NCBI GenBank assembly: GCA_049802235.1 | Contig: JBARMB010000107.1 | Coordinates: 146,325 to 210,324 of the forward strand | Length of the DNA: 64,000 nucleotides | From: VBDM01 sp049802235 | GTDB taxonomy: Bacteria; Pseudomonadota; Gammaproteobacteria; Burkholderiales; SG8-39 | Direction: 5' to 3' | Part shown: positions 42,809-51,694 of the stretch, in pieces | How positions within the stretch are numbered: the first letter of the stretch is position 1 | Layout of the letters: the number at the start of each line of letters is the position of its first letter | The notes under the pieces: generated by a model | Database searches by the model: none | What the model was told of the DNA's origin: nothing | What the model saw: only the letters and a program-made list of their open reading frames with translations | Program-made: the position numbers and the translations under genes

Positions 42809-44116
42809 TCAGCCGCTTAGTCGAGGGGCGGTCGAGACAGCCGCCCTTTTTGTTTTGCGCGCCAGCCCCAGAAAGCCGAAGTCAGGCTCAGGCACGCGGC
42901 CGCTGACGATGTCGGCGAGCGCGCGGCCCGAACCGCAAGCCATGGTCCAGCCGAGCGTGCCGTGGCCGGTGTTCAGAAACAGGTCCGGATAGCGCGAGCG
43001 TCCGATGAGCGGCAGGTTGCTCGGCGTTGCCGGCCGCAGGCCGGTCCAGAACTGCGCCTGCTCCCGGCGGCCGGCCTGCGGAAACAACTCGAAGCAGCGC
43101 TTGACCAGCGCCTCGCAACGCGCCTCATTGATCTCGGTGTTGTAACCGTCGAGTTCTGCCGTGCCGGCCACGCGAAGCCTGTCGCCCAGCCTGGAGAACA
43201 CGATCTTGCGCGTGTGGTCAGTGAGGCTTACCTGCGGCGCCTCGGCATCCGGCTCAAGCGGCAGCGTGATCGAGTAACCTTTTACCGGATACACCGGCAC
43301 CACCACGCCGATCGGGCGCAGCAGCAGCGGGCTGTAGCTTCCGAGTGCCATCACGTAAGCGTCGGCGCGCAGTGATTCCTCGATGCCGCTATCGTCGTCG
43401 ATGACCACGCGTTCGATCCGCCCGGGCGCCGTTTCGATGCGCTTTACACTGACGTTGAAGCGGAATCCCACGCCGTTCGCGGCGCAGAGGGCGGCAAGGT
43501 TCTGGGTGAAAAGGTGCGCATCCCCGGATTCGTCCGAGGCGGCATAGACGCCGCCGACAAAATGCGCCTTGGCACCTTTCAATGCCGGCTCGATCAGGAT
43601 GCATTCCTCCGGCACTTTGATCTCGACCTCGAAGCCTTGCGCCTTGAGCCGCACGGCCTCCGAACACGCGTGCTCGAACTCGCGGCGCTCCTCGTACAGA
43701 TGCAGGATGCCGCGGGTCTGCATTTCGTAACGGATACCGGTCTCGCCGCGCAAATCGCGCAATTGCTCGCGGCTGTAGAGAGCAAGCGCAAACGCGCTTG
43801 CAGTGTTGCGGCGGGCGCGTCCGGGCAGGCACTCGAGCAGGAATCGAAGGCCCCACAACCACTGGGCGGCATCGGCGTGCGGCCGGAACAGAAGCGGAGC
43901 GTCCTCGCGCCCGAGCCAGCGGAAAATATTGAACGGCGCGGTCGGATTGGCCCAGGGTTCGGAGTGGCTGACCGAAATCTGTCCGCCGTTGGCGAAGCTG
44001 GTCTCGAGCGCAGGCTCGGCCTGCCGATCGACAACCAGTACCTCGTGGCCGGCCCGGGAGAGATACCAGGCGCTCGTCGTGCCGATTACGCCGGCGCCGA
44101 GAACGACGACTTTCAT
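42809..44116 (-). CDS. dadA: D-amino-acid dehydrogenase
   Basis: 435 aa from the ATG preceded by GGAGG. FAD site MKVVVLGAGVIGTTSAWYLS, then TSFANGGQISVSHSEPWANP and the C-terminal GHGTLGWTMACGSGRALAD, all typical of DadA. Oxidatively deaminates D-amino acids at the membrane, passing electrons to quinones. Convergent with the speD-speE gene. Confidence 0.93.
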   Translation of the reverse strand: MKVVVLGAGVIGTTSAWYLSRAGHEVLVVDRQAEPALETSFANGGQISVSHSEPWANPTAPFNIFRWLGREDAPLLFRPHADAAQWLWGLRFLLECLPGRARRNTASAFALALYSREQLRDLRGETGIRYEMQTRGILHLYEERREFEHACSEAVRLKAQGFEVEIKVPEECILIEPALKGAKAHFVGGVYAASDESGDAHLFTQNLAALCAANGVGFRFNVSVKRIETAPGRIERVVIDDDSGIEESLRADAYVMALGSYSPLLLRPIGVVVPVYPVKGYSITLPLEPDAEAPQVSLTDHTRKIVFSRLGDRLRVAGTAELDGYNTEINEARCEALVKRCFELFPQAGRREQAQFWTGLRPATPSNLPLIGRSRYPDLFLNTGHGTLGWTMACGSGRALADIVSGRVPEPDFGFLGLARKTKRAAVSTAPRLSG

Positions 44117-44488
44117 GCCCGCCTCCGATAGAAAGCAGTGGGGCAAAACTTCAGCTTCGCCCCTTCATTCCTTTTACCCGGGAGATTGCGGCATCCGGTA
44201 AATAGCGGTTCGGCCCGCATACCCCTTCGACAGGCAATCATGTCGACGCTCCCAAGCGTGTTCTCGGACGGGCGCACTCTGTCCTTCCAAATCGCATGAC
44301 GCGGCTGCCTGGCCGATTTCGGATATTACGCCTTTGCAATGGCGCCGCGACGTTGCATTGCGCCTTTCCAGGAGAGTGAAATCAATTTACCTATTCGACC
44401 CCTGTCGGGCAAGCAGGTTCTGGCGTTTATTTGTCGGCCATCGCTTCCCGCCCGCGGCGGGACAACACCGGCGCTGAAGGGAGAAACG
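44117..44488. other. 372-base gap without a gene
   Basis: No convincing reading frame. A hairpin GGGGC (44139 onward) with GCCCC lies close upstream of dadA and could affect its leader. Nothing else stands out. Confidence 0.4.
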
Positions 44489-44971
44489 TTATCCGGACTT
44501 TCGTTGCGCCCCCGGCTTTCGACCGGTCGGCTTTGCGCGCACCAACAGCACCGGCACCGGCGCAGCGCGGACCACGCTCTCGGCGTCGCTGCCGAGCACG
44601 AGACGACCGAGACCGCGGCGGCCGTGGGTGCCGATCACGATCAAATCGGCATGCCATTTCTTCGCCTGTCTCACGATCAGGTCGCCGGCGCGCTCGCCCA
44701 GGCTGTCGAGCATGACTGCGTCCGGTTTGATCCCGTGCCTGCGAGCTGTCGCCTCGGCTCTTTGCAGAACCTTCCGGCTTGCCTCGCGCAGAGCGTCCAG
44801 CAGGCGGTCGGCATAGACGGCCGCACCGAAACTCGGCGTAAATACCAGGTCGTCGATGATGTGCAGGAGCTGGAGGCTCGCTTTCTGGTCGCGGGCGAGC
44901 CGGATGCCTTCTCTCAGGCCTCGGTTCGACGCGCGGCTGCCGTCCACCGGCACCAGAATTTTTCTGTACAC
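44489..44971 (-). CDS. universal stress protein (UspA family)
   Basis: 160 aa. YRKILVPVDGSRASNRGLRE at the N-terminus and the ATP-binding signature IGTHGRRGLGRLVLGSDAES near the C-terminus (G-x2-G-x9-GS type). Single-domain, cytosolic. Basic C-terminal tail. Isolated gene. Confidence 0.93.
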   Translation of the reverse strand: MYRKILVPVDGSRASNRGLREGIRLARDQKASLQLLHIIDDLVFTPSFGAAVYADRLLDALREASRKVLQRAEATARRHGIKPDAVMLDSLGERAGDLIVRQAKKWHADLIVIGTHGRRGLGRLVLGSDAESVVRAAPVPVLLVRAKPTGRKPGAQRKSG

Positions 44972-45128
44972 GATCCAGCTCTTTCCGTCTGATCAAGCCT
45001 GCCCGTCAAGGCACAAGGCCCGGGTCCCGTGGTTCAATCATCCGACCGGTCGGAAATCCCGGGGCCACCGGCGGTCCGCTCCGACTTGACAGCTTTAACA
45101 CGACGCGCGCCGGGCGTGCCGCGTCACC

Positions 45129-45980
45129 TCACTTGCCCGAATAGGCGAGGACCTTCTGCCGCTGCTCGCCCAGACCCTTGATGCCAAGAGTCACGACGTC
45201 GCCCGGCTTCAACCATCCCGGCGTCGGCTTCATGCCGAGCGCAACGCCGGAAGGTGTTCCCGTGGTGATGATGTCCCCGGGCAGCAGGGTCATATAGTTG
45301 CTGACGTAGGAGACGAGCCTGGCGCAGGCGAAGATCATGTTTCTGGTGTTGGAGGACTGCCTGCGCTCGCCGTTGACATCGAGCCAGACGTCGAGCGTCT
45401 GCGGATTGGTGATCTCGTCGGTCGTCACCAGCCACGGTCCGATTGGGCCAAAGGTGTCGCAGCCCTTGCCTTTGTCCCATTGGGAGGACTGCAACTGGAA
45501 TGCGCGCTCGGAGACGTCGTTGACGATGGTGTAGCCGGCAACATAGTCGAGCGCCTTCTCTTCCGGCACGTACTGGGCCCTGGCGCCGATGACGATGGCG
45601 ATCTCCACCTCGTAATCGAGCTTGGTCGAGTTGCGCGGCTGCTGGATGTCGTCATTCGGGCCCATGATCGAGGTCGTGGCTTTCATGAAAACCACCGGCT
45701 CCGCAGGAATCTGCAGGCCCGCCTCATGGGCGTGATCGATATAGTTCAGACCGATCGCGACGAACTTGGAGATGCCGGTATACGGCACGCCGAAGCGCGG
45801 GTTGCCGCGCACCAAGGGTAGCGATTCGGGGCGGATTTTACGCAGCTTCGCCAGCCCTTTGGGGGAAATCGCGTCCTGATCGATGTTGGAGATGACCCCG
45901 GACAGGTCGCGCAACTGACCTTGCGCGTCGATCACGCCCGGTTTCTCGAATCCGTTCCTGCCGTAACGACAAAGCTTCAT
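45129..45980 (-). CDS. fumarylacetoacetate hydrolase family protein
   Basis: 283 aa. VAIGLNYIDHAHEAGLQIP, SIMGPNDDIQ, KLDYEVEIAIVIG (metal-binding glutamates) and GDIITTGTPSGVALGMKP are conserved blocks. Members cleave carbon-carbon bonds in acylpyruvates or decarboxylate/hydrate oxo-acids from aromatic breakdown. The specific substrate is unknown. Start context: AAGGAAGC before the ATG. Confidence 0.9.
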   Translation of the reverse strand: MKLCRYGRNGFEKPGVIDAQGQLRDLSGVISNIDQDAISPKGLAKLRKIRPESLPLVRGNPRFGVPYTGISKFVAIGLNYIDHAHEAGLQIPAEPVVFMKATTSIMGPNDDIQQPRNSTKLDYEVEIAIVIGARAQYVPEEKALDYVAGYTIVNDVSERAFQLQSSQWDKGKGCDTFGPIGPWLVTTDEITNPQTLDVWLDVNGERRQSSNTRNMIFACARLVSYVSNYMTLLPGDIITTGTPSGVALGMKPTPGWLKPGDVVTLGIKGLGEQRQKVLAYSGK

Positions 45981-46441
45981 TTTTTGCTTCCTTTCCAGAT
46001 CGTCATGCTAGATCGTCATGCCGCTGCCCACGAAAAACGCGATGCCGATGGCAAACGCGGGTTCGTTGGAAGCGAGGCCCACAAAGTAAGGGGTTGATTT
46101 CGTCGAAGGCCCCGAGCCGCCGCATGCATCGGCCCACTGCCGTGACACAGGCAGAATTTCCGGCCCGTCTCCTGCTCAGCGGTTCTCCCCCGGAGATTTT
46201 CTTGTAAAGAAAGCGGATCATTATATCAGCGCCTTCCAGGAAAAACCGCTCCCCCCCGTGTAATCATCAGGTTAGGCGGTCCGATTCGGGCTTGGGGGCG
46301 GTTTCAGGCAGGCCTGTGCCCCGGCGCCAATACCGGTGGTGGCGCGGCCGAGCAGATGCCGGGGACATGCGTAGCGGCCACAACGCTCCCTGCGCCGGGC
46401 AGGTCTCAGTGCTGGGCGCACCATAGCCCGGAGCTCGCTGC
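45981..46441. other. 461-base gap, possible gene remnant on the minus strand
   Basis: No complete gene. On the minus strand a frame without a good start ends FVGLASNEPAFAIGIAFF then VGSGMTI and a stop at about 46011, just before the FAH-family gene; it looks like the tail of a lost or shifted protein. A direct repeat of ATGACGATCT lies at its end. The rest of the gap shows nothing. Confidence 0.35.
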
Positions 46442-48295
46442 CTAGCCGACCGGCTGGACGGCGCGGGCTTCGCTGCCGTGGCTCGCGTCGGCGCGCGATG
46501 CGCGCCGTCTTTCGTTCTCGGTGAGGTAGCGCTTGCGGACGCGGATCGACTGCGGCGTAATCTCCATAAGCTCGTCGTCCTCGATGAATTCGACCGCAAG
46601 CTCCAGAGTCAGCTTGATCGGCGGAGTGAGCAGGATCGCCTCGTCCTTGCCCGCGGCGCGGATGTTGGTAAGGTGCTTTTCGCGGATCGGGTTGACGACG
46701 AGGTCATTGTCGCGGCTGTGAATGCCGATCACCATGCCCTCATATACGCGCTCCCCGGGACTCACCATCATGCGGCCGCGCTCCTGCAGCTTCCACAGCG
46801 CGTAGGCGACCGCCTCGCCTCTCTCGGCCGAGATCAGGACGCCGTTGCGCCGCGATGGAATCCCGGGCTTCATCGGGCCGTAGTCGTCGAACACATGGCT
46901 TATCAGGCCGTTGCCGCGGGTGAGGTTGAGAAACTCCGACTGGAACCCGATCAGTCCGCGCGCGGGAATGCGGTAGTCGAGCCGCACGCGGCCGCGGCCG
47001 TCGGGCTGCATGTCGAGCAGGTCGCCGCGGCGCGCGCCGAGCGCCTCCATGACCACGCCCTGGTATTGCTCCTCGACGTCCACGGTGAGCACCTCGAACG
47101 GCTCGCATTTCACGCCGTCGATTTCCTTCACCACCACGCGCGGCCGCGATACGGCGAGCTCGTAGCCCTCGCGACGCATGTTCTCCAGCAGGATGGTGAG
47201 GTGCAGCTCGCCGCGCCCCGACACCAGGAACACGTCGGCATCGGCGGTCTCCTCGACGCGAAGCGCGACATTGCCTTGCAGCTCGCGCAACAGGCGCTCG
47301 CGCAGCTGGCGGCTGGTGACGAAACGCCCTTCCTGTCCGGCGAAGGGCGAAGTGTTCACCTGGAAATTCATCGTGAGCGTGGGTTCGTCGACCCTCAGCA
47401 GCGGCAGCGCCTCGGGATTGAGCGGATCGCTGAGCGTGACGCCGATGCCGACCCCCTCGACGCCCGTCACGAGGACAATGTCGCCCGCAACCGCCTCTTC
47501 CATGGAAATGCGCTCAAGGCCCTGGAACCCCATGACCTGGTTGACTTTGGCTCTGACGGGAGTGCGGTCGCCGTCGAGCACCAGTACTTCCTGCGCCGGC
47601 CGCAGCCGGCCGCGGGCGATCCGCCCTACGCCGATGCGGCCAACGTAGCTGGAGTAATCCAGGTTGCTGATCTGCAACTGCAGCGGCCCGTCGGGATCGC
47701 CCGACGGCGCCGGGACGCGCTCGAGGATGGTCTGAAACAGCGCCCGCATGTCGTGCCCCGGCTGGTTCAGTTCGAGCGTCGCCGTGCCAAGCAGCGCGGA
47801 GGTGTACACCACCGGAAAATCGAGCTGTTCCTCCGAGGCGCCGAGCTTGTCCATCATGTCGAAGATGGCGTTGACCACCCACTCGGGCCGCGCGCCGGGC
47901 CGATCGATCTTGTTGACCACGACGACGGGCTTCAGTCCCAGCGCCAGCGCCTTGCGGGTGACGAAGCGCGTCTGCGGCATCGGCCCATCGACCGCATCGA
48001 CGAGCAGCAGCACGCCGTCCACCATCGAAAGCGAGCGCTCCACCTCGCCGCCGAAGTCGGCGTGACCGGGAGTGTCGACGATGTTGATGTGCACGCCCTC
48101 GTAATCGACCGCGGTATTCTTGGCGAGAATGGTAATGCCGCGCTCGCGCTCGATATCGTTTGAATCCATCACCCGCTCGGCGATGTGCTGATGAGCGGCG
48201 AACGTGCCGGATTGGTGCAGCAGCTTGTCGACCAGTGTCGTTTTTCCGTGATCGACGTGGGCGATGATGGCGAGGTTGCGGATGGAGCGGGACAT
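46442..48295 (-). CDS. typA: ribosome-associated GTPase TypA/BipA
   Basis: 617 aa. G motifs: AHVDHGKTTLVDKLL, DTPGHADFGGEVERSLSMVD and NKIDRPGAR. The C-terminal TypA-specific domain includes RGLIGFQSEFLNLTRGNGLI. Needed for ribosome assembly and stress or cold growth. Starts at ATG 48295 and is divergent from rsmE. Confidence 0.97.
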   Translation of the reverse strand: MSRSIRNLAIIAHVDHGKTTLVDKLLHQSGTFAAHQHIAERVMDSNDIERERGITILAKNTAVDYEGVHINIVDTPGHADFGGEVERSLSMVDGVLLLVDAVDGPMPQTRFVTRKALALGLKPVVVVNKIDRPGARPEWVVNAIFDMMDKLGASEEQLDFPVVYTSALLGTATLELNQPGHDMRALFQTILERVPAPSGDPDGPLQLQISNLDYSSYVGRIGVGRIARGRLRPAQEVLVLDGDRTPVRAKVNQVMGFQGLERISMEEAVAGDIVLVTGVEGVGIGVTLSDPLNPEALPLLRVDEPTLTMNFQVNTSPFAGQEGRFVTSRQLRERLLRELQGNVALRVEETADADVFLVSGRGELHLTILLENMRREGYELAVSRPRVVVKEIDGVKCEPFEVLTVDVEEQYQGVVMEALGARRGDLLDMQPDGRGRVRLDYRIPARGLIGFQSEFLNLTRGNGLISHVFDDYGPMKPGIPSRRNGVLISAERGEAVAYALWKLQERGRMMVSPGERVYEGMVIGIHSRDNDLVVNPIREKHLTNIRAAGKDEAILLTPPIKLTLELAVEFIEDDELMEITPQSIRVRKRYLTENERRRASRADASHGSEARAVQPVG

Positions 48296-48440
48296 TCAGG
48301 CGCGGCCTTGCAAAAAGGGCCGCCATTGTATCAGCAAAGCCATTTGACAGGCCGAAACAACACGATCGGCGCGTCAGGCGCCTCCACTTGGTCGAGCAAC
48401 TGGCGAAAGAAGACTGCGCGGAAGAGTTTAGAATCAACGC

Positions 48441-49184
48441 ATGAAGCCGGACATTATCCGCGCTACGCCGCGTTTTTTTGTCCCGATGGCCCTTTCCCCC
48501 GGGGCCGAAATCGAGCTGCCTGAACGCGCCGCCCGCCATGTCGCCGTGCTGCGCCTTTGCCACGGCGACGCGATGACCCTGTTCAACGGCGACGGCGGCG
48601 AGTTCGAGGCCGAACTTACCCGCGTGTCGAAGGACGCGGCGCGCGCTCGTGTGGTCTTGGGACGGACGATCGAGCGCGAATCGCCGCTCGCCATCACGCT
48701 CGCCCAGTGCGTCTCCAGCGGCGACCGGATGGACGTGACATTGCAGAAATCGACCGAGCTCGGCGTGGCGCGGATCGTGCCGCTCGCGAGCGAGCGCTCC
48801 ATCGTGCGGCTGTCGCACGAGCGCGCCGACCGGCGGGTCGCCCACTGGCGCGGTGTCGTCACCGCGGCCTGCGAACAGTGCGGACGCAATCGCGTCCCCG
48901 AAGTCGCAGCGATCATGGACTTCGACGCCTTCCTCGCCGGCACCACGAGTGACGCGCTGCGGCTGCTTCTCGCGCCGGACGCAGCGCAGGATCTGAAGAC
49001 CCTGGATCCGGCGCGAGCGGTGACGCTGCTCGTCGGCCCGGAGGGCGGGCTTTCGCCCGCGGAACGGCAGCGGGCGGAATCCAGGGGATTCGTTCCGGTG
49101 CGCTTCGGGCCGCGAGTGCTGCGCACCGAAACCGCGCCGCTCGCCGTGATCGCGGCGATGCAGGCGCTGTGGGGGGATTGTTAG
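48441..49184 (+). CDS. rsmE: 16S rRNA (uracil1498-N3)-methyltransferase
   Basis: 247 aa. N-terminal PUA-like part (RFFVPMALSPGAEIELPERA) and C-terminal SPOUT knot with LLVGPEGGLSPAERQRAES and LGPRVLRTETAPLAVIAAMQ (here FGPRVL). Methylates U1498 of 16S rRNA. The TAG stop is the first triplet of repeat copy C. Confidence 0.95.
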   Translation: MKPDIIRATPRFFVPMALSPGAEIELPERAARHVAVLRLCHGDAMTLFNGDGGEFEAELTRVSKDAARARVVLGRTIERESPLAITLAQCVSSGDRMDVTLQKSTELGVARIVPLASERSIVRLSHERADRRVAHWRGVVTAACEQCGRNRVPEVAAIMDFDAFLAGTTSDALRLLLAPDAAQDLKTLDPARAVTLLVGPEGGLSPAERQRAESRGFVPVRFGPRVLRTETAPLAVIAAMQALWGDC

Positions 49185-49268
49185 CAGGCGTTACAAAATG
49201 AGGGGATACCTCCGCTCATGCCTCCCTGTAATTGCGGTTGTTACCGATCGTTCTGCAACAGGCTCTTG
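49182..49268 (+). repeat. TAG-abutting double-hairpin repeat, copy C (diverged)
   Basis: TAG, nine bases ending GGCGTTA, then CAAAATGAGGGGATACC, CTCATGCCTCCCTG and ATTGCGGTTGTTACCG, ending CTCTTGG. The layout is that of copies A and B but the second hairpin is eroded. Confidence 0.8.
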
Positions 49269-49352
49269 GGGAAATCCGCGTTGCGCGCATTACCGCTGTA
49301 TCTCCCGGCGACAACTGGCTAAAATCGGGCTTCCGTGACAAGAACGACAACC

Positions 49353-50669
49353 ATGCCGGCCTACCTCGACGCCCAGTTCATCAGCTGGTTCCGCTCGGTC
49401 GCGCCGTATTTCCACGCATTCCGCGGCAAGACCTTCGTGCTTGCGTTCGGCGGGGAAATTTTTCTCGAGGGCAAGTTCGTCGAACTCGCACACGACATCA
49501 ATCTGCTGCACAGCACCGGCATACGCCTGGTGCTGGTGCACGGCTCGCGGCCGCAGATCGAGGCGCAGTTGAAGCGCCGCAAGGCGCGTTCGCGCTACGC
49601 CCGGGGCCTGCGCATCACCGATTCACTCGCGCTCGAATGCGTGAAGGAGGCGGTCGGCCTGCTGCGCGTGGAGATCGACGCGCTGCTTTCCCTCGGCTTG
49701 CCCAACTCGCCCATGGCCGGCGCCGTTATCAACACCGTATCCGGCAACTTCATCACCGCGCAACCGATGGGCGTGCACGACGGCGTCGACTTCCAGTACA
49801 CCGGCTCGGTGCGCAAGGTCGACGCGCCGGCGATCTCGGGCTGCCTCGATGCCGGCAACATCGCGATCGTATCCCCGGTCGGCTACTCGCCCACCGGCGA
49901 GGTCTTCAACCTGGCGATGGAGGACGCGGCGGTGGCGACGGCGACCGCGCTGCGCGCGGAAAAGCTGATCTTCTTCTCCGACGCGCCGGTCGAGGACAAG
50001 AATGGCCAATTGCTGCCCGAGCTGACCGCGCAGGAGGCGGCCGCGCTGCTTGCGGGCGGCAACCGCCTCAGCGACGATACCCGGCTCTACCTCGCGCACG
50101 CGATGGAAGCGGTGCGCGCCGGCGTGCAGCGCGCGCATCTCATCACCCGGAAGGTATCCGGCGCGCTGCTGATCGAACTGTTCACGCACGAAGGCTCGGG
50201 CACCATGATCACCGCCGACAAGGTGGTGAAGCTGCGCCAGGCCGCGATTGACGATGCCGGCGGGATCCTCAAGCTGATCGAGCCGCTCGAGGAGGACGGC
50301 ACGCTGGTGCGGCGCGGACGCGAGCTGCTGGAGCGCGAGATCGGGCGCTTCGCCGTGATCGAGCACGACGGCGTGATCGTCGGCTGCGCCGCGCTCTACC
50401 CCTTCCCGAGCGCCCGCGCCGGCGAGCTCGCCTGCCTTGCGGTGCGTCCGGATTACCGCAACGAAGGCTACGGCGAGCGGCTGATTCGCGACATCGAGGG
50501 CCAGGCGCGCGCCCGGAAAATGAAAAAGCTGTTCGTGCTCACCACCCGCGCCACGCACTGGTTCATCGAGCGCGGCTTCGCCGAAGCGAAGCTCGCCGCG
50601 CTGCCGAAGGAAAAGAAAGCGCTGTACAACTTCCAGCGGCGCTCGAAGATTTTGGTGAAATCCCTTTAA
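49353..50669 (+). CDS. argA: amino-acid N-acetyltransferase (N-acetylglutamate synthase)
   Basis: 438 aa from ATG 49353 (GTG 49335 possible; neither has a strong ribosome site). An N-terminal amino-acid-kinase-like domain (FRGKTFVLAFGGEIFLEGKF, VLVHGSRPQIEAQL) is joined to a C-terminal GNAT domain (LACLAVRPDYRNEGYGERLI). First step of arginine synthesis; usually feedback-inhibited by arginine through the N-terminal domain. Confidence 0.95.
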   Translation: MPAYLDAQFISWFRSVAPYFHAFRGKTFVLAFGGEIFLEGKFVELAHDINLLHSTGIRLVLVHGSRPQIEAQLKRRKARSRYARGLRITDSLALECVKEAVGLLRVEIDALLSLGLPNSPMAGAVINTVSGNFITAQPMGVHDGVDFQYTGSVRKVDAPAISGCLDAGNIAIVSPVGYSPTGEVFNLAMEDAAVATATALRAEKLIFFSDAPVEDKNGQLLPELTAQEAAALLAGGNRLSDDTRLYLAHAMEAVRAGVQRAHLITRKVSGALLIELFTHEGSGTMITADKVVKLRQAAIDDAGGILKLIEPLEEDGTLVRRGRELLEREIGRFAVIEHDGVIVGCAALYPFPSARAGELACLAVRPDYRNEGYGERLIRDIEGQARARKMKKLFVLTTRATHWFIERGFAEAKLAALPKEKKALYNFQRRSKILVKSL

Positions 50670-50683
50670 ACGGAGTCGCAGCC

Positions 50684-50956
50684 ATGGCAAGAATGGTGAA
50701 GTGCATCAAACTCGGGCGCGAGGCCGAGGGGCTGGATTTCCCGCCCTACCCCGGTGAGCTCGGCAAGCGGATTTTCGAGACCGTTTCGAAGGAAGCCTGG
50801 CAGGGCTGGATCAAGCACCAGACCATGCTCATCAACGAAAACCGGCTCAACCTTGCAGATAGCGGCGCCAGGAAATACCTGGCCGAACAGATGGAGAAGT
50901 ATTTCTTCGGTCAGGGCGCCGATGCGGCTTCCGGCTACGTCCCGCCAACAAGCTGA
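50684..50956 (+). CDS. yggX: oxidative damage protection / Fe(II)-trafficking protein
   Basis: 90 aa. MARMVKCIKLGREAEGLDFP with the conserved cysteine, then PYPGELGKRIFETVSKEAW and QTMLINENRLNLAD. Protects labile Fe-S clusters. Starts 14 bases after argA. Confidence 0.95.
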   Translation: MARMVKCIKLGREAEGLDFPPYPGELGKRIFETVSKEAWQGWIKHQTMLINENRLNLADSGARKYLAEQMEKYFFGQGADAASGYVPPTS

Positions 50957-50959
50957 TCG

Positions 50960-51031
50960 GTCATTCCCGCGAATGCGGGAATCCAGCGACTGTAGCGACA
51001 CTGGGTCCCCGCTTTCGTGAGGACGACGGAG
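50960..51031. repeat. GTCATTCCCGC-type inverted repeat
   Basis: GTCATTCCCGCGAATGCGGG and ATTCCC/GGGAAT palindrome at 50962-50985, then CTGGGTCCCCGCTTTCGTGA and GGACGAC at the far end, which mirrors the first half. It fills the gap between yggX and rpiA (convergent) and may serve as a bidirectional terminator. Same family type as 17345-17416. Confidence 0.75.
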
Positions 51032-51694
51032 CTACTTTCGCGTCAAGGTCCTGACACCCGACGTCGTTCCCAGCAGCAGCACATCGGCGCCGCGCCGCGC
51101 AAACAGGCCGTTGGTGACGATACCGACGACGTTGTTGAGCGTCGCTTCCAGCTCGACCGGGTTGAGGATGGAAAGTCCCCACACGTCGAGGACCAGGTTG
51201 CCGTTGTCGGTGGTGAAGCCTTCGCGCAGCTTGGGGCTGCCGCCGAGCTTCACCATCTGGCGCGCGACCCAGGCGCGCGCCATCGGGATCACTTCCACCG
51301 GCAACGGGAACTTCCCCAGCACCGGCACCAGCTTCGACTCGTCGGCGATGCAGACGAACTTCTTCGCCACCGCGGCGACGATCTTCTCGCGCGTGAGCGC
51401 CCCGCCCCCGCCCTTGATCATGGCGAGGTGCTCCGTGATCTCGTCGGCGCCATCGACGTAGACCGGCAGCTCGTTGACGCTGTTGAGATCGAAGAGACGG
51501 ATGCCGTGGCCCTTCAGGCGCTCGGCGGATTTGTCCGAGCTCGCCACCGCGCCGGCGATTCTGTTCCTGATTTTCGCCAGCTCGTCGATGAAGAAATTCG
51601 CGGTGGAACCGGTGCCGACGCCGATCACCGCGTCTTCAACGACGTGCCTGATCGCCTCGCGCGCGACGGCTTGCTTGAGTTCGTCTTGCGTCAT
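51032..51694 (-). CDS. rpiA: ribose-5-phosphate isomerase A
   Basis: 220 aa. VIGVGTGSTANFFIDELA, YVDGADEITEHLAMIKGGGG and GKFPLPVEVIPMA are the catalytic blocks. Interconverts ribose- and ribulose-5-phosphate. Its ATG overlaps the lpdA stop (ATGA), so it is translationally coupled to the pyruvate dehydrogenase operon. Confidence 0.97.
   Translation of the reverse strand: MTQDELKQAVAREAIRHVVEDAVIGVGTGSTANFFIDELAKIRNRIAGAVASSDKSAERLKGHGIRLFDLNSVNELPVYVDGADEITEHLAMIKGGGGALTREKIVAAVAKKFVCIADESKLVPVLGKFPLPVEVIPMARAWVARQMVKLGGSPKLREGFTTDNGNLVLDVWGLSILNPVELEATLNNVVGIVTNGLFARRGADVLLLGTTSGVRTLTRK

Noticed and set aside
46003..46221. 72-codon minus-strand frame
   Set aside because: Arginine-rich, no ribosome site, no recognisable motif; the overlapping hydrophobic frame is the more interesting one.
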